Part shown: positions 8,388-19,000 of the stretch, one piece after another
Layout of the letters: every line of letters starts with the position of its first letter
Numbering within the stretch: the stretch's first letter is position 1
Assembly (NCBI GenBank): GCA_963825075.1
Contig: CAWGRX010000038.1
Coordinates: 124,001 to 188,000, forward strand
Origin: CAWAVN01 sp963825075
GTDB lineage: Bacteria; Planctomycetota; Planctomycetia; Planctomycetales; Planctomycetaceae
Direction of reading: 5' to 3'
Length of the DNA: 64,000 nt
The notes under the pieces: model-generated
Database searches by the model: none
Told to the model about the DNA's origin: nothing
What the model saw: only the letters and a program-made list of their open reading frames with translations
Position numbers and translations under genes: made by a program

Positions 8388-8957
8388 TCAACCCGGTTCC
8401 CCGTAGTCGTCGATTTGTTCCGGGAAGACGGGAGGCGGGAACTCACCACAACCCCAATTGTCGGGGTAGACTCTCTTTTTCACCCAACGATGGAAACTCG
8501 ACGGTTCCCATTCGTGGGGGCATCTGGCCAAACGATGCTTCACGGGGTTATAATGGATGTAGTCGAAGTGAATTTCGAAATCGTCCTCATCCTCAATCGT
8601 GTGTTCCCAAAATCGGCGTTGCCAGACACCTCGGCGGCGTTCGCGTTGTTTTCCGGCAGAGACCCGCCAATCCCGGTCACCCTGGGCCAAGTAGCGTTTC
8701 GTAAATGACGTTTTGATGACGCTCCAACGGCCGGAATAGTTCTCGTCGCCGGGAGGCAAAGTCCAAATGGCATGAAGATGATCGGGAAGCAGGACAATGG
8801 CGTTCATTTCAAATGGCCAGGCCCGTTTGCACTCGCGAAAAGCCTCACCCAACAACCGTCGGTTTTGTTGAAGGTGAAACAAACGCCGACGATGATGGGT
8901 GACGACGGTGAAGAAGTAGGTTCCCCCGGGAACGTGAGCACGTCGGTAATTGGGCAT
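8388..8957 (-). CDS. REP-associated tyrosine transposase (RAYT), copy 2
   Basis: This is a 189-residue protein, the same length as the copy at 5951-6520 and differing at only a few positions, mostly near the C-terminus. The HUH motif PDHLHAIW and the tyrosine helix YIHYNPVKHRL are both intact. The near identity at protein and DNA level points to recent duplication of the entire gene-plus-REP unit. That is unusual, because RAYTs are normally single-copy chromosomal genes. Confidence 0.9.
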   Translation of the reverse strand: MPNYRRAHVPGGTYFFTVVTHHRRRLFHLQQNRRLLGEAFRECKRAWPFEMNAIVLLPDHLHAIWTLPPGDENYSGRWSVIKTSFTKRYLAQGDRDWRVSAGKQRERRRGVWQRRFWEHTIEDEDDFEIHFDYIHYNPVKHRLARCPHEWEPSSFHRWVKKRVYPDNWGCGEFPPPVFPEQIDDYGEPG

Positions 8958-8974
8958 ACCCAGAGTGTACCAAC

Positions 8975-9005
<31 letters not shown>

Positions 9006-9168
9006 GAGCTTGAAGGCTGACCAAAACTCTTCGATGCTATCAGAATCAAATTTCGTAAGCCCGTCTTTCGTCCACCCGCGTCCCCGCGCTATTGAAACAT
9101 TCTTGCCGAATTCATCCATGAATGCCGACTTCCCTAGGCCTATGTTCTTTGATCGCGCAAGCTTCGCG

Positions 9169-10708
9169 GTAACCGTTCACAACTCGGTGCAGCGAATTTG
9201 GGAATTGGTCTGGACTTGAACAGGGGTTTTCGCGCTCAATACCGGCATGAGCAAGATCCCGCCGGAACTCGAAGATCAGATGACGCCCGCCGTAAAGGCG
9301 TTCGTCCTGTCTTTGCTGGAGCGGATCGATCAATTGACCGAACAAGTGAATCAATTGACCGAACAATTGAATAAACTGACGCCCCGAAACTCCTCGGTTC
9401 CGCCAAGCAGCGAACATCCTCACGCCAAGCCAAAGCCGAAGAAGCGGCCAGGGAAAAATCGCAAGCAAGGCGGTCAGAAAGGACACAAACGGCATCAGCG
9501 TGAGCTGGTGCCGACCGAGGATTGCACGACCGTCACCCTCTGCCACCCCGGCGGATGTCGGCGATGCGGCGGTGAGCTTCAGGCGGATGACTCGCCGCCC
9601 TGGCGCCATCAAGTGTGGGAACTGCCGGAGATCAAGCCTCTCATCGACGAGTACCAACTATTTCGCGGCCACTGTTCGTGCTGCGGCATCACCACGCAGG
9701 CGGAATTGCCCGAGGGCGTGCCCAGCGGGCAGTGCGGTCCCAGGTTGGCCGCCTTCACCGGGCTGTTGATGGGCCACTTCCGCCAAAGCAAGCGCCGGGC
9801 CTCTGCGTTTCTGGGCGATCTGCTGAACATTCCTTGCAGCCCCGCCTGGACGGTCAAAATTCAAAACCTCGTCAGCGGCGCGGTTGCGGTTCCTTACGAG
9901 GAACTTCGCGGCAAGCTGACCGAGCAGCGGCAACTCTTCGTCGATGAATCGCCCACCAAAGAGAACCGGCGGAAGTCGTGGTTGTGGGTCGCCGTGGCCC
10001 GGATGTTCGCGGTGTTCGGTGTCTTTCCCAATCGCAGCCGCGAGTCGCTGGTGGCTCTGATTGGCGACTATCAGGGGATCATCATCAATTGCGACCGGGC
10101 GAAGATGTACCTCGATGGCAAGCAGTTGCAATGGTGTTGGGCTCATTTGAAACGCGATTTTCAGAAGTTGATCGATTCCCCCGATGGACAAGTCAAGCGA
10201 ATGGGTCATGATCTGATGCGTCAGCATCGCAAGCTGTTTGAGTATTGGCGAGAGTACAAGGCGGGAAAAATCAAATGGAGTACGTTTCAAAGCAAGGTCG
10301 CTCCGATCCGCGAGGAGGTTCGGCACCTCCTGCTGCGCGGTAAGTTCAGCGGCAACAAGAAGCTGATCGGCTTCTGCGACGAGTTGTATGATCGCCGTGA
10401 GCATCTATGGACGTTCACGCGAGTGGAGGGCATGGAACCGACCAACAATACGGCCGAGCGCGCCCTTCGACCGGCAGTGATCTACCGCAAGCTGAGCTTT
10501 GGAACGCAGAGTGCTTCGGGGAGTCGCTACTTGGAACGTATGCTGAGCGTTTCGGAAACGTGCCGTTTGCAAAACCGCAACGCCTATGAATACTTGATCG
10601 AAGCGATGGAAGCCAAGTTCGCCGGGCAACCGGCCCCCTCGCTGCTCCCACCGAGCCAAGCCAAAGCTCAAGCCGCGTGAGCCACTACACCGCCTCGTGA
10701 ACGGTTAC
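9169..10708 (+). mobile_element. Intact IS66-like insertion sequence with 8-bp target duplication
   Basis: The ends are exact 12-bp inverted repeats: GTAACCGTTCAC at 9169-9180 and its complement at 10697-10708. Both sides are flanked by the same 8 bases, GCTTCGCG (9161-9168 and 10709-10716). An 8-bp duplication and a GTAA terminus fit the IS66 family. The element is 1,540 bp and contains a single full-length transposase gene, with no tnpA/tnpB accessory genes. The perfect duplication suggests a recent insertion. Confidence 0.92.
9247..10680 (+). CDS. tnpC: IS66-family transposase
   Basis: This 477-residue protein matches the IS66 TnpC layout. An N-terminal leucine-rich coiled coil (LLERIDQLTEQVNQLTEQLN) leads into the NSSVPPSSEHPH linker and a basic KPKKRPGKNRKQGGQKGH segment. 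A zinc-finger region follows (HPGGCRRCGGEL; GHCSCCG). The DDE catalytic domain carries FVDESPT, the INCDRAKMYL aspartate region, WCWAHLKRDF, and the C-terminal NNTAERALRP acidic residue. The length is slightly below canonical TnpC (~510), with no internal stops. It fills the element between the inverted repeats and is expected to be active. Confidence 0.93.
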   Translation: MSKIPPELEDQMTPAVKAFVLSLLERIDQLTEQVNQLTEQLNKLTPRNSSVPPSSEHPHAKPKPKKRPGKNRKQGGQKGHKRHQRELVPTEDCTTVTLCHPGGCRRCGGELQADDSPPWRHQVWELPEIKPLIDEYQLFRGHCSCCGITTQAELPEGVPSGQCGPRLAAFTGLLMGHFRQSKRRASAFLGDLLNIPCSPAWTVKIQNLVSGAVAVPYEELRGKLTEQRQLFVDESPTKENRRKSWLWVAVARMFAVFGVFPNRSRESLVALIGDYQGIIINCDRAKMYLDGKQLQWCWAHLKRDFQKLIDSPDGQVKRMGHDLMRQHRKLFEYWREYKAGKIKWSTFQSKVAPIREEVRHLLLRGKFSGNKKLIGFCDELYDRREHLWTFTRVEGMEPTNNTAERALRPAVIYRKLSFGTQSASGSRYLERMLSVSETCRLQNRNAYEYLIEAMEAKFAGQPAPSLLPPSQAKAQAA

Positions 10709-10752
10709 GCTTCGCGAAAACCCCAGGAATAATCGGCAACATGCCGAGTAAC

Positions 10753-10832
10753 GTAGGGCCGGCTGTGCCGGCCTTTTGCCGCTTGAGACAACGACGTTTG
10801 CCTCACCAAAAGGCCGGTACAGCCGGCCCTAC
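10753..10832. repeat. REPIN-like inverted REP pair
   Basis: GTAGGGCCGGCTGTGCCGGC at 10753 faces its near-complement ending at 10832, with about 28 bp between the arms. Two REPs in inverted orientation form the unit (REPIN) thought to be the mobile substrate of RAYTs. A third, single copy lies at 7506. Confidence 0.75.
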
Positions 10833-10893
10833 TCGGCTGGTTCCGTCGGTGAGCCGGAAAGGACGCAGCGGCCACGCCGGATTGGAACGCAGT

Positions 10894-10935
10894 CAAAAAA
10901 GAACCCGTCCCGACGGACGAGCCATCGGGACGGGT
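10894..10935 (-). terminator. Rho-independent terminator of the DUF1559 gene
   Basis: On the minus strand, an 11-bp perfect stem (ACCCGTCCCGA / TCGGGACGGGT) with an 11-nt loop is followed by TCTTTTTTGA. It lies 22 bases after the proposed stop codon of the DUF1559 gene, which supports the corrected C-terminus of that gene. Confidence 0.85.
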
Positions 10936-10957
10936 CTGAGGACTCTTGCGATTCGAA

Positions 10958-11873
10958 TTAAAACTGTCCGAGAGCTTCGTTGCCTTGGGTCGTGCTGAGG
11001 CCGCGCCAGGTGTTAAGGTTGATGTTTTGCGAGATGAACCGGCTGGAGCCGTCGCCCAACGTGACGTGCACGCCGCCCACATGGTGGCTCCGCGAGGCGA
11101 ACATCGTCGGATTGGAGCTTGTGGATTGGCGCAGGGCAGGTTCTGGGCGGGCTGATTGTTGCAGTAAGAGGAGGTGTAGATGCGGTCGGGCGATCCGCTG
11201 TTGGGCGCGAGATACGCCGTGAACTCACTGGCATCGCCCCACCAGGAAAAGCCCCGCAGATCTTTGCCTTGTCCCTGGAGAACTTCGCCCACCAAAATCG
11301 TGGTGGAAACGCCGTCCCTCATGTCGCGAATTCTCGTATTTCGCGACATTGCCGCTGCCGACCTTCAGGAAGGGCGGCGCCGTAAAACTTTACGCCGTTC
11401 AAGGTCGATTGCTGGCCGTATCCCGTCGTGCCAAAATTGATGGCGTAGTTATGCGAGGTGATCCCGCCGATGGGCGCGTTGGGCGTATCGCTGGGACAAG
11501 TCAGCACGGTCAGCCTCTTGGTGGTGACGTCTTTATTGGTCGTATGGCCGTAGCGGGCATTGTCCGTCGGCACGCCGTACTTGTTGTTGAAGTTGTAGTT
11601 TTTGTAGAGGGGGGCTTGATCGATGTAGGGCAGGATGCCCACGATCCACGTCCCCCAACAGCAAGAATAGTTGCCCACCGGGAAACCGTTGTTGACTTCG
11701 TGATAGTTGTGCATGGCCAGCCCGATCTGCTTCATGTTGTTTTTGCACTGGCTGCGGCGGGCCGCCTCCCGGGCTTGTTGCACCGCCGGCAGCAAGAGAG
11801 CAATCAAAATCGCAATGATGGCGATGACAACCAGCAGTTCGATCAATGTGAATCCGCGACTCTTTCGTCTCAT
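10958..11873 (-). CDS. DUF1559 (prepilin-like N-terminus) protein, frame-broken in this sequence
   Basis: The start is the ATG at 11871-11873, with GGGAGG upstream. The N-terminus is a type IV prepilin-like signal, SRGFTLIELLVVIAIIAILI, followed by LLLPAVQQAREAARRSQC, the standard DUF1559 opening. The middle (NNMKQIGLAMHNYH, CPSDTP) and C-terminal parts (ILVGEVLQGQGKDLRGFSWW; HHVGGVHVTLGDG; ending NEALGQF) are all present. They fall in different frames, with breaks near 11380-11340 and near 11120. Joined, they give a normal ~305-residue DUF1559 protein ending 22 bases before a terminator. These are presumed secreted or pseudopilus-like; their role is unknown, though they are massively expanded in planctomycetes. 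The breaks are probably sequence errors. Confidence 0.8.
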
Positions 11874-11962
11874 GAGAATGCCTCCCAAATAAGAAGTGAT
11901 GGAAAGTGATAGACGGAAATGAAACCCGCCGAATTCCACTTCGGGGGAATTCGGCGAAGAAA

Positions 11963-12394
11963 TCAGGATTTGGACTCGGGAATGTCGAAATCAAATTTGT
12001 TTTCTTCGTTTCCGGCGTCCACAGTCACTTTCTGTTTGCTCTCCGTGTTGAATTCGGCGGGAATCCGCTCTTCGGCAAGTTCGGAAGACTCGCCCGGCAA
12101 TTCCTCGGCCGCCCCGCCGGTATCCGCCGCGGAGTAGATTCGCACGAGGTATTCCCCCGGAGGCAGCCCCTGGTTTTCGGAGATGCTGTAGTGGCCGTTT
12201 TCGATTGGTGCCCCGGATTGGGTTCCCTCGCCCGTCGGCATGAACTCAATCGAACCGTGATCCAAGGGCTTCCCGCCAAAGGTCACGTCCCCGGAAACCG
12301 GCAGCCGGCCCAATTCGTTCGACGGACCTCCACAGCCGGAAAGCCAGCCGAGACAAAGGCATGCCAATAAAAGCGGATAGCGTGTCAAAGTCAT
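11963..12394 (-). CDS. Small lipoprotein paired with DUF1559 protein
   Basis: The start is the ATG at 12394, with GAGAGG about 10 bases upstream. The signal peptide MTLTRYPLLLACLCLGWLSG ends in an LSGC lipobox. The remaining ~125 residues are a beta-rich domain: VSGDVTFGGKPLDHGSIEFM, then GHYSISENQGLPPGEYLVRI, an acidic linker and a final EENKFDFDIPES strand. This is the transthyretin/carboxypeptidase-regulatory-like lipoprotein that commonly follows or precedes DUF1559 genes in planctomycetes. It lies about 90 bases upstream of the DUF1559 gene on the same strand, so the two are probably co-transcribed. Function unknown. Confidence 0.8.
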   Translation of the reverse strand: MTLTRYPLLLACLCLGWLSGCGGPSNELGRLPVSGDVTFGGKPLDHGSIEFMPTGEGTQSGAPIENGHYSISENQGLPPGEYLVRIYSAADTGGAAEELPGESSELAEERIPAEFNTESKQKVTVDAGNEENKFDFDIPESKS

Positions 12395-12576
12395 TTGCAG
12401 GCAACCTCTCAAGAATTGAATTAAGAAATGAATAATCGACAGTTTTCCTTATACATGTTCGCCCTTTCGATGTCCAGCATACCAAAGTTGCATCAATGCC
12501 ATAAAATTGAGCGTGCCTCCAATCGGCAAATTATCGGATCGGATTGGGAATCGCTCAACACAATTGGTTCGCTTCT

Positions 12577-13077
12577 TTACAACTCCATGCCCAGCCGTTT
12601 TGCTTTTCGCCAGGTGAGAAACACATACAGGGCAATTCCGGGAGCCAAAGACGCCAGGTCCGCCAAAAACACCTCCGCCCGGTAAACTTCGCTCCGACCC
12701 TGAACCCTGGAGATACCAGGCGGTGCACAGGGGCACGAGCCAGGCGATGAGCGGACCGCACACAAGGGCATAACGTTTGAAGCCGCGGCGCGGGCAGTAA
12801 AGCATCAAAGCAAAGGTCGTGCCGACGGCGATCAGCCCCCACTTGATCACAGACCAAATGCGGCCCAAGACGCTCGGCTTGGACGCCCCCGAAGGCGGCA
12901 GGAACCCTCCGCTTGGGCCGGTGACCCGTCCTGGGGATGCCGCCCCGTCGGCGTTTGGAGCCACGAAAAAAGCGTGGACCAAACCGTGATGCAGGCAATG
13001 AGAAAGATCGCCAGGATTTTCCGAAACCCAACGGGATAAAACTCGTGCCGATAACTGCCAAACGCCTGAGTGGGCAT
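12577..13077 (-). CDS. Small multi-pass membrane protein, frame-broken
   Basis: I do not recognise the family. The start is the ATG at 13075-13077 with AAGGAAA upstream. The first frame encodes MPTQAFGSYRHEFYPVGFRK and one membrane helix (ILAIFLIACITVWSTLFSWL). The next frame continues with a Gly/Pro linker and two helices (IWSVIKWGLIAVGTTFALML; YALVCGPLIAWLVPLCTAWY). The last frame gives VFLADLASLAPGIALYVFLT and ends WRKAKRLGMEL. Two one-base breaks (near 12965 and 12690) separate them. Together they would make a ~165-residue protein with four helices. Either the gene is decayed or the sequence has indels; I favour indels because each segment is clean and hydrophobicity is conserved across the joins. 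Confidence 0.5.
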
Positions 13078-13562
13078 TGCGGTTTCCTTTTTGTGATAAA
13101 GCCTTTGATTCCGAACGTCGCGAATTGAACTCGCCAAAGTTCAAAACACGGATTTTCGATCCCGCAAGATCGTTTGTACATAATACCCAGCTTTTTGCGA
13201 TTTTCCTCCGAATCCGGCAAAATCTTCCGGAATCGGAAACGGCTGAGTTTGACACCTCCTCTCGGCGGGAGTAACATTCCTTAATCAGGTTGCGTTTTCA
13301 TTTTGCGCGGATGATCCCATGCCTTCCACCATTTCCTTTCTCAATCCCCTCCCCTCTCGGGTTGTGGTCGAGATGATTGGAATTGGCGGCATTATTGCCG
13401 AGCCAACCGTGTGACTGTGAGGCGTCATTCCTAGTTTTCCGAAATGTTCACCTCAGGTCGCCGCGGCCTGGGGTTTTTTGTTGGTTCACCCGCCGGCTTA
13501 CGCCGGTCGGCTCGCTTTGACTTCTGCCCCCCGGGCTCTGGTCCCTGACCCCTGAGAAAATC
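13078..13562. other. Intergenic region with one dispersed repeat
   Basis: No convincing gene is seen in this ~480 bp. It contains one copy of a 28-bp palindromic repeat (13488-13515) whose exact reverse complement is at 20781-20808. The stretch must hold the promoters of the divergent cimA and membrane-protein genes, but I cannot pick them out reliably. Confidence 0.5.
13488..13515 (-). repeat. 28-bp GCCGGCTTACGCCGG repeat, copy 1
   Basis: Core GCCGGCTTACGCCGGTCGG; identical over 28 bp, in reverse orientation, to 20781-20808. The inner part is a GCCGGC-ttac-GCCGG hairpin. Confidence 0.8.
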
Positions 13563-15235
13563 ATGGCCCGCATTCAGATTTACGACACGACCCTCCGCGA
13601 CGGCAGCCAGGGCGAAGGTGTGAACTTTTCGCTGCAGGACAAGCTGCAAATCACGCGCCAGGCTGGACGGGCTGGGCTTCGACTACATCGAAGGCGGCTA
13701 CCCGCTGTCCAACCAGAAGGACGAGGAGTATTTCCAAAAGGTGGCCGAGATGGACTTGAAAAATGCCGAAAGTCTGCGCCTTCGGCATGACCCGCCGGCG
13801 GGGCGTCTCGGCGGAAGACGACATCGGCATGGTCGCCCTGCGGGATTCCCAGGCTCCGGTGTGCACCATCGTCGGCAAGACCTGGGACTTGCACGTGGCG
13901 GAGGTACTGCGGGTCGATCGGGCCGAAAACCTGGCGATGATCCGCGATTCGGTCGGCTTCCTCAAAGCGGAGGGCCGGGAGGTGATTTATGATGCCGAGC
14001 ATTTCTTCGACGGTTTCGCCGCGAATCCCGATTACGCTTTGGAAACGTTGAAGGCGGCGGAGGAAGCCGGGGCCGACCTGGTCGTGCTCTGCGACACGAA
14101 CGGAGGCAGCCTGCCGGAGCGGATCGCCGAGTTCGTCGAAGCCGCCCGGGAAGCGTTGATCGATCCCGGTGGGCATTCATTGCCACAACGATTGCGACGT
14201 GGCGGTTGCGAATTCTCTGGCCGCGGTCGATCGCGGGGCGATCCAGGTGCAAGGTACGATCAACGGCGTCGGCGAACGCTGCGGCAACGCGGATCTGATC
14301 AGCGTCATCGCCAACCTCGCCCTCAAAAAGAACCACGAAGTTCTGCTCAAGAAAGAGCGTGGGCCGATTGACGGAGTTGTCGCGGTACGTTTACGAACTG
14401 GCCAACATGAACTTCCGTCCGGGCCAGCCATTTGTGGGTTCGAGTGCGTTCGCCCACAAAGGCGGGATGCACGTGCACGCCGTCAATCGCATCACGGAAA
14501 GCTACGAGCACATCGACCCGGAACTCGTGGGCAACGAGCGGCGGGTGCTGGTCAGCGAGCTCTCCGGCCGATCCAACATCGTCGCCAAGACGACCAAATA
14601 CCGGCTGGACCAGGACGGCGAATTGATGAAGCGGATTCTGGAAACCGTCCAGGAAATGGAAGCCGCGGGCTACCAGTTCGAGGCGGCCGAGGCGAGTTTC
14701 GATCTGCTTGGTGAAGAAACTCGCGGGCAATTACGAACCGAAGTTCCGGCGGATTCATTACCGCGTGAACGTCGAGACGGGCACCGTGCGGGGTCAAGAG
14801 TCAAGGGACAAGGGACAAGGGCCGGAAGAACTGCCGCTCACGGAAGCGACGATCAAGCTCGAAGTCGATGGCCGGGTGGAACATGTCGTGGGTGACGGCG
14901 ACGGGCCGGTGAATGCGTTGGACACGGCCCTGCGGAAAGCCTTGACGCCCGCCTATCCGAACCTGAAATCCATGCACCTCGTCGATTATAAAGTGCGGGT
15001 GATCAACTCCACCGAAGGCACCGCAGCCCGTGTGCGGGTGGTGATTGAAAGCCGGGATGCGGACGAGGTCTGGAGCACGGTCGGAGTGAGCGAGAACGTC
15101 ATCGAAGCCAGTTGGCTGGCATTAGTGGACAGCGTGGAATATAAGCTGTTCAAAGACGCCGGCGAAGTCGGCAATGAAGCCTCGATTGAGGAACAACCTC
15201 AACCCGGCGAGCGGCCGGTATCAGCCGGCTGGTAG
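13563..15235 (+). CDS. cimA: (R)-citramalate synthase, frame-broken in this sequence
   Basis: The enzyme condenses pyruvate and acetyl-CoA to (R)-citramalate, the first step of the threonine-independent isoleucine route. It opens with the DRE-TIM signature IYDTTLRDGSQGEGVNFSLQ. The TIM barrel continues (FDYIEGGYPLSNQKD; AFGMTRRRG; LVVLCDTNGGSLPERI; GIHCHNDCDVAVANSLAA; GERCGNADL; AHKGGMHVHAV). The LeuA-type allosteric domain carries LVDYKVRVINSTEGTAARVR. This C-terminal signature and the length (~550) fit CimA of the TIGR00977 type rather than 2-isopropylmalate synthase. The parts lie in successive frames, each shifted +1, with breaks near 13660, 13771, 14169, 14360 and 14711. An extra single base explains each one. 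No conserved block is missing, so I read it as one intact gene with sequence errors. Confidence 0.85.
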
Positions 15236-15274
15236 TGCCCAATTTCATGTGAGTCTTTTCCCCAACGAACGAAA

Positions 15275-15302
15275 CCAGGGGGCTGACACCCCCCCGCTCG
15301 CC
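15275..15302 (-). repeat. GCGAGCGGGAGGTGTCAG-type repeat, single arm
   Basis: Between cimA and the Uma2 gene lies the reverse complement of the GCGAGCGGG...GTGTCAG element that forms an inverted pair at 58831-58912. Confidence 0.6.
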
Positions 15303-15315
15303 TTGTGAGATTGCC

Positions 15316-15951
15316 ATGGGAACCCAGTTTTTAGAACAGATCCTTGTGAACCGTGATGCGGGTCTGGTACGCCTCACGGTGGAGCAATATCACCGCATGA
15401 CGGAAACCGGCATTCTCGAAGAAGGTTCGCCAATTGAACTTTTGGACGGGTTATTGGTGTTGAAGGACCGCCGCGATAGAAAAGAGGACTCGCCGATGAA
15501 TGTAGGATCGAGGCATGCGTCCATTTTGGCAAAATTGGATATGTTAGTTCAGAAAGCTGTCGGTTCCGATCCGTCCCACATCCGTTGCCAACTCCCAATC
15601 ACACTGCCCCCCAATGATCAGCCGGAACCCGATCTCGCCATTGTCGTGGGCCAACATGGAGCGTATCGAGATCGACATCCACACCCCGCGGATATTTTGA
15701 TTGTCATTGAAGTTGCTGACAGTTCACTTCGGCATGATCGCGATGTGAAACAGCGGATTTACGCCGATGCCGGCATTCGCGAATACTGGATTGTCGATCT
15801 CTCGGCGGATCAGATCGAGGTCTATACGCAACCAGCACCGGGACACGGCCGTTACAGTCATCTGGAAACCCTCTCTCCCGGTGAAACGGTCTCCTTCAAT
15901 TTGCCCAGTGGAGTCGTCGCCAGCGTTTCGGTAAGCGATGTCCTCTTGTAA
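15316..15951 (+). CDS. Uma2-family (DUF820) PD-(D/E)XK nuclease-like protein
   Basis: This 211-residue protein has the Uma2 pattern. LTVEQYHRMTETGILEEGSP is followed by IELLDGLLVLK (conserved glutamate), then the PD-(D/E)XK core: PEPDLAIVVG (Asp), ILIVIEVADSSL (the E-V strand), KQRIYADAGIREYWIVDLSADQIEVYTQP. Uma2 proteins are abundant in cyanobacteria and planctomycetes, often in many copies per genome, and most are of unknown role. It is flanked by repeats and lies between cimA and valS, related to neither. A second family member is at 29474. Confidence 0.85.
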   Translation: MGTQFLEQILVNRDAGLVRLTVEQYHRMTETGILEEGSPIELLDGLLVLKDRRDRKEDSPMNVGSRHASILAKLDMLVQKAVGSDPSHIRCQLPITLPPNDQPEPDLAIVVGQHGAYRDRHPHPADILIVIEVADSSLRHDRDVKQRIYADAGIREYWIVDLSADQIEVYTQPAPGHGRYSHLETLSPGETVSFNLPSGVVASVSVSDVLL

Positions 15952-16026
15952 AAGGCCGTCAGAGCAAGACCAGGTTCAAAATTAGGATTACGAGTTCCTT
16001 CCTCTCCAAAAAAGTTTCACCTGTTT

Positions 16027-19000
16027 ATGGACATCCCCAAGCAATACGAACCCCAGGCGGCACAGGATCGCTGGTATCCGTTCTGGGAAGAGCGCGGCTA
16101 CTTTAACGCGGACCCCAACCCCGACAAAAAGCCGCATACGATCATGATTCCGCTGCCCAACGTCACCGGGGCGCTGCACATGGGGCATGCGCTCAACGGG
16201 ACGTGCAGGATCTCATCACCCGCTGGCGGCGGATGCAGGGGTACGAGGCCCTGTGGATGCCCGGCACCGATCATGCCGGCATCGCCACGCAGGCGGTCGT
16301 CGAACGCCGGATGCTCGAAGAGGAAGGCCTGACCCGGCACGACGTCGGCCGCGAGGCGCTCGTCAACCGCATCTGGAAATGGAAAGACGCCTACGAAGAG
16401 CGGATCCTCGGCCAGCTCAAACTCCTCGGCGCCAGTTGCGACTGGCGGCGGACGCGGTTCACGCTCGACGAGGTCTGCTGCCAAGGCCGTCCGGCGGACG
16501 TTCTTCAAGATGTTCTTCAAAGACGGCCTGATCTATCGCGGCAAACGGCTCGTCAACTGGGACACCTACCTGCAAACCGCCGTCGCCGACGACGAGGTGT
16601 TCGAGGAAGACATCGCCGGCCACTTCTGGACGTTCACACTACCCCGTCGTGGATGAAGCAGGCAACGCCACCGGCCAGACGATTGCCTTCTCCACGACCC
16701 GCCCGGAAACGATGCTGGGCGACACGGCCGTCTGCGTGCATCCGTCCGATGACCGCTACACAGCCTCTCGTCGGGCAGAAGGTGCAGATTCCGCTCAACG
16801 GGCGGCTGATTCCGATCATCGCCGACGCCCTACTCGCCGACACGGAAATGGGCACCGGAGCGGTGAAAGTCACCCCCGCCCACGATCCCAACGACTACGC
16901 CTGCTTCCAGCGGAACCCGGAAATCGGCCTCATCAACATTTTGAATCCCGACGGCACCATCAACGAAAACGGTGGCGCCCTACGAAGGCCTCGACCGCTA
17001 CGAATGCCGGGACAAAGTCACCGAGAAGATGGAAAGCTTGGGTCATTTCGTGGAGGTCGAGGACCGCGTGATTCCGATCAAGCACAGCGACCGCTCGAAA
17101 ACGCCGATCGAACCGTATTTGTCGGACCAGTGGTTCGTCAAAATGGATGACCTCGCCCAAGCCGCGATGGACGCCGTCGAAGACGGCCGCGTGAAGTTCT
17201 ATCCCTCGCGGTTCGCCAAGACCTATCAGGACTGGCTGGGTGAAAAACGCGACTGGTGCATCAGTCGGCAATTCTGGTGGGGGCACCGGATTCCGGTTTG
17301 GTCAAAAGAAATAAATAAGGTCGACATGACCGAGGGAGTTGCATTCATTCACACCGATTCCGAAGCTTACGCGGGTAAAACAGTTATTGGTTTTCTGACC
17401 GCGGCTGAGAATGAAAAAATCTGGGTTCAGGAACAGGCAGATGACACGACAGGGATTCAGAAACGTCACATTTGTCTCGATGAAGACGACGAGAAAATTA
17501 TGCAAAAACTTGAATCCGCTGGTTCAAGCAAGACCCCGATGTGCTCGATACCTGGTTCAGTTCCGCCCTTTGGCCGCATGAGACCTTGGGCTGGCCGGAT
17601 TATGATCACAATCCGCCATTGGCCGGTGAGGAGTCGAAGCAGACCGGCAAGAATGAGGTCCTGGATTATTTCTATCCCGGCAATGTACTCGTGACCGCAC
17701 GGGACATTATTACGCTCTGGGTGGCGCGGATGGTGCTCACCGGCCTTTACAACATGAAGGACAGCCCACGTGTCGTTCGCGGCGATCTGGACGCGCAACA
17801 AATGGTGCCGTTCCATCATGTGTGCGTGCATCCCAACATGCAGGATGGGTTCGGGCAGAAGATGTCCAAATCCAAAGGCAACGGCGTGGATCCGTCGGAC
17901 TTGATCGACAAATACGGCACCGATGCGGTGCGGTTTACGATCGCCTCCTTCGCCGGCGAAACGCAGGACGTGCGGCTGCCCATCAGCTACGAATGCCCGC
18001 ACTGCGAAGAGCTGGTCGAATCCAAACTCTACAAGATCGAAAACGGCAACGTCTTGGTGCCGGCTTCGATGAAGGGCCGATTTCCGGTTCCCGCCGGCCA
18101 GCCGAAGCCGGTGCTGGTTTGCCCCAAGTGCAAAACGGAAAGCCAGTTCTCGACGCCGCTGTACGATGCCGAGGGCAATCAGCCGATCGCGCGGGTGGTC
18201 AGCGAGCGGTTCGAGTACGGCCAGAACTTCTGCAACAAGCTCTGGAACGCCTGCCGGTTCGCGATGTTGAATCTCGAAGGCTACACGCCCGGCCCCGATC
18301 GACGGACAAGCGAGCTTCGCATGGAGGACCGCTGGATTTTCAGCCGACTGTCCACGGTCTCGGAGCAATTGACGACGCTGCTCTCGCGGTATCAATTCGA
18401 TGCAGCCACGCGGGCGCTGCGGGATTTCACCTGGAACGAGTTCTGCGACTGGTATCTGGAGATGATCAAGCCCCGCCTGCGGGACGAGGCAGACCGCCCT
18501 GCCGCCCAGCGGGTGTTGGTGGGCGTGATGGATGCCCTGCTCCGCATGCTCCAGCCGTTTACGCCGTTCATCACCGAGGAGCTTTGGCAACGGCTGAACG
18601 AAATCGCCCCCGAGCGCGGTTTGCTCAATCCGGAACCTGCCGCGGAGAGCGTGATGATCGCCCCTTGGCCGGAACTCCCCAAGGATTGGCAGAGATGAAT
18701 CCCTGGAATCGCGGTTCGAGCGATTGCAGGATACGATCGTCGCCGTGCGGAACCTGCGGGCGGTTTATAACATCGGCCCCACCACGCCGCTGACACTTTA
18801 CGTCCGCTGCCCCGAAAGCGTGGGCGCCGACCTCAACGAAGTCGCGGACCAGTTCGACAACCTGGCGAAAACGGTGCTCGAAGCGGCGGGGGCGGAAGTG
18901 CAAAGGCCGCCGGCGTCCGCGAACTTCGCCCTTCCCGATGCCGACGGCTTCGTCCCCCTGGAAGGCGTGATCGACATTCGCGAGGAAATCGAACGCCAGG

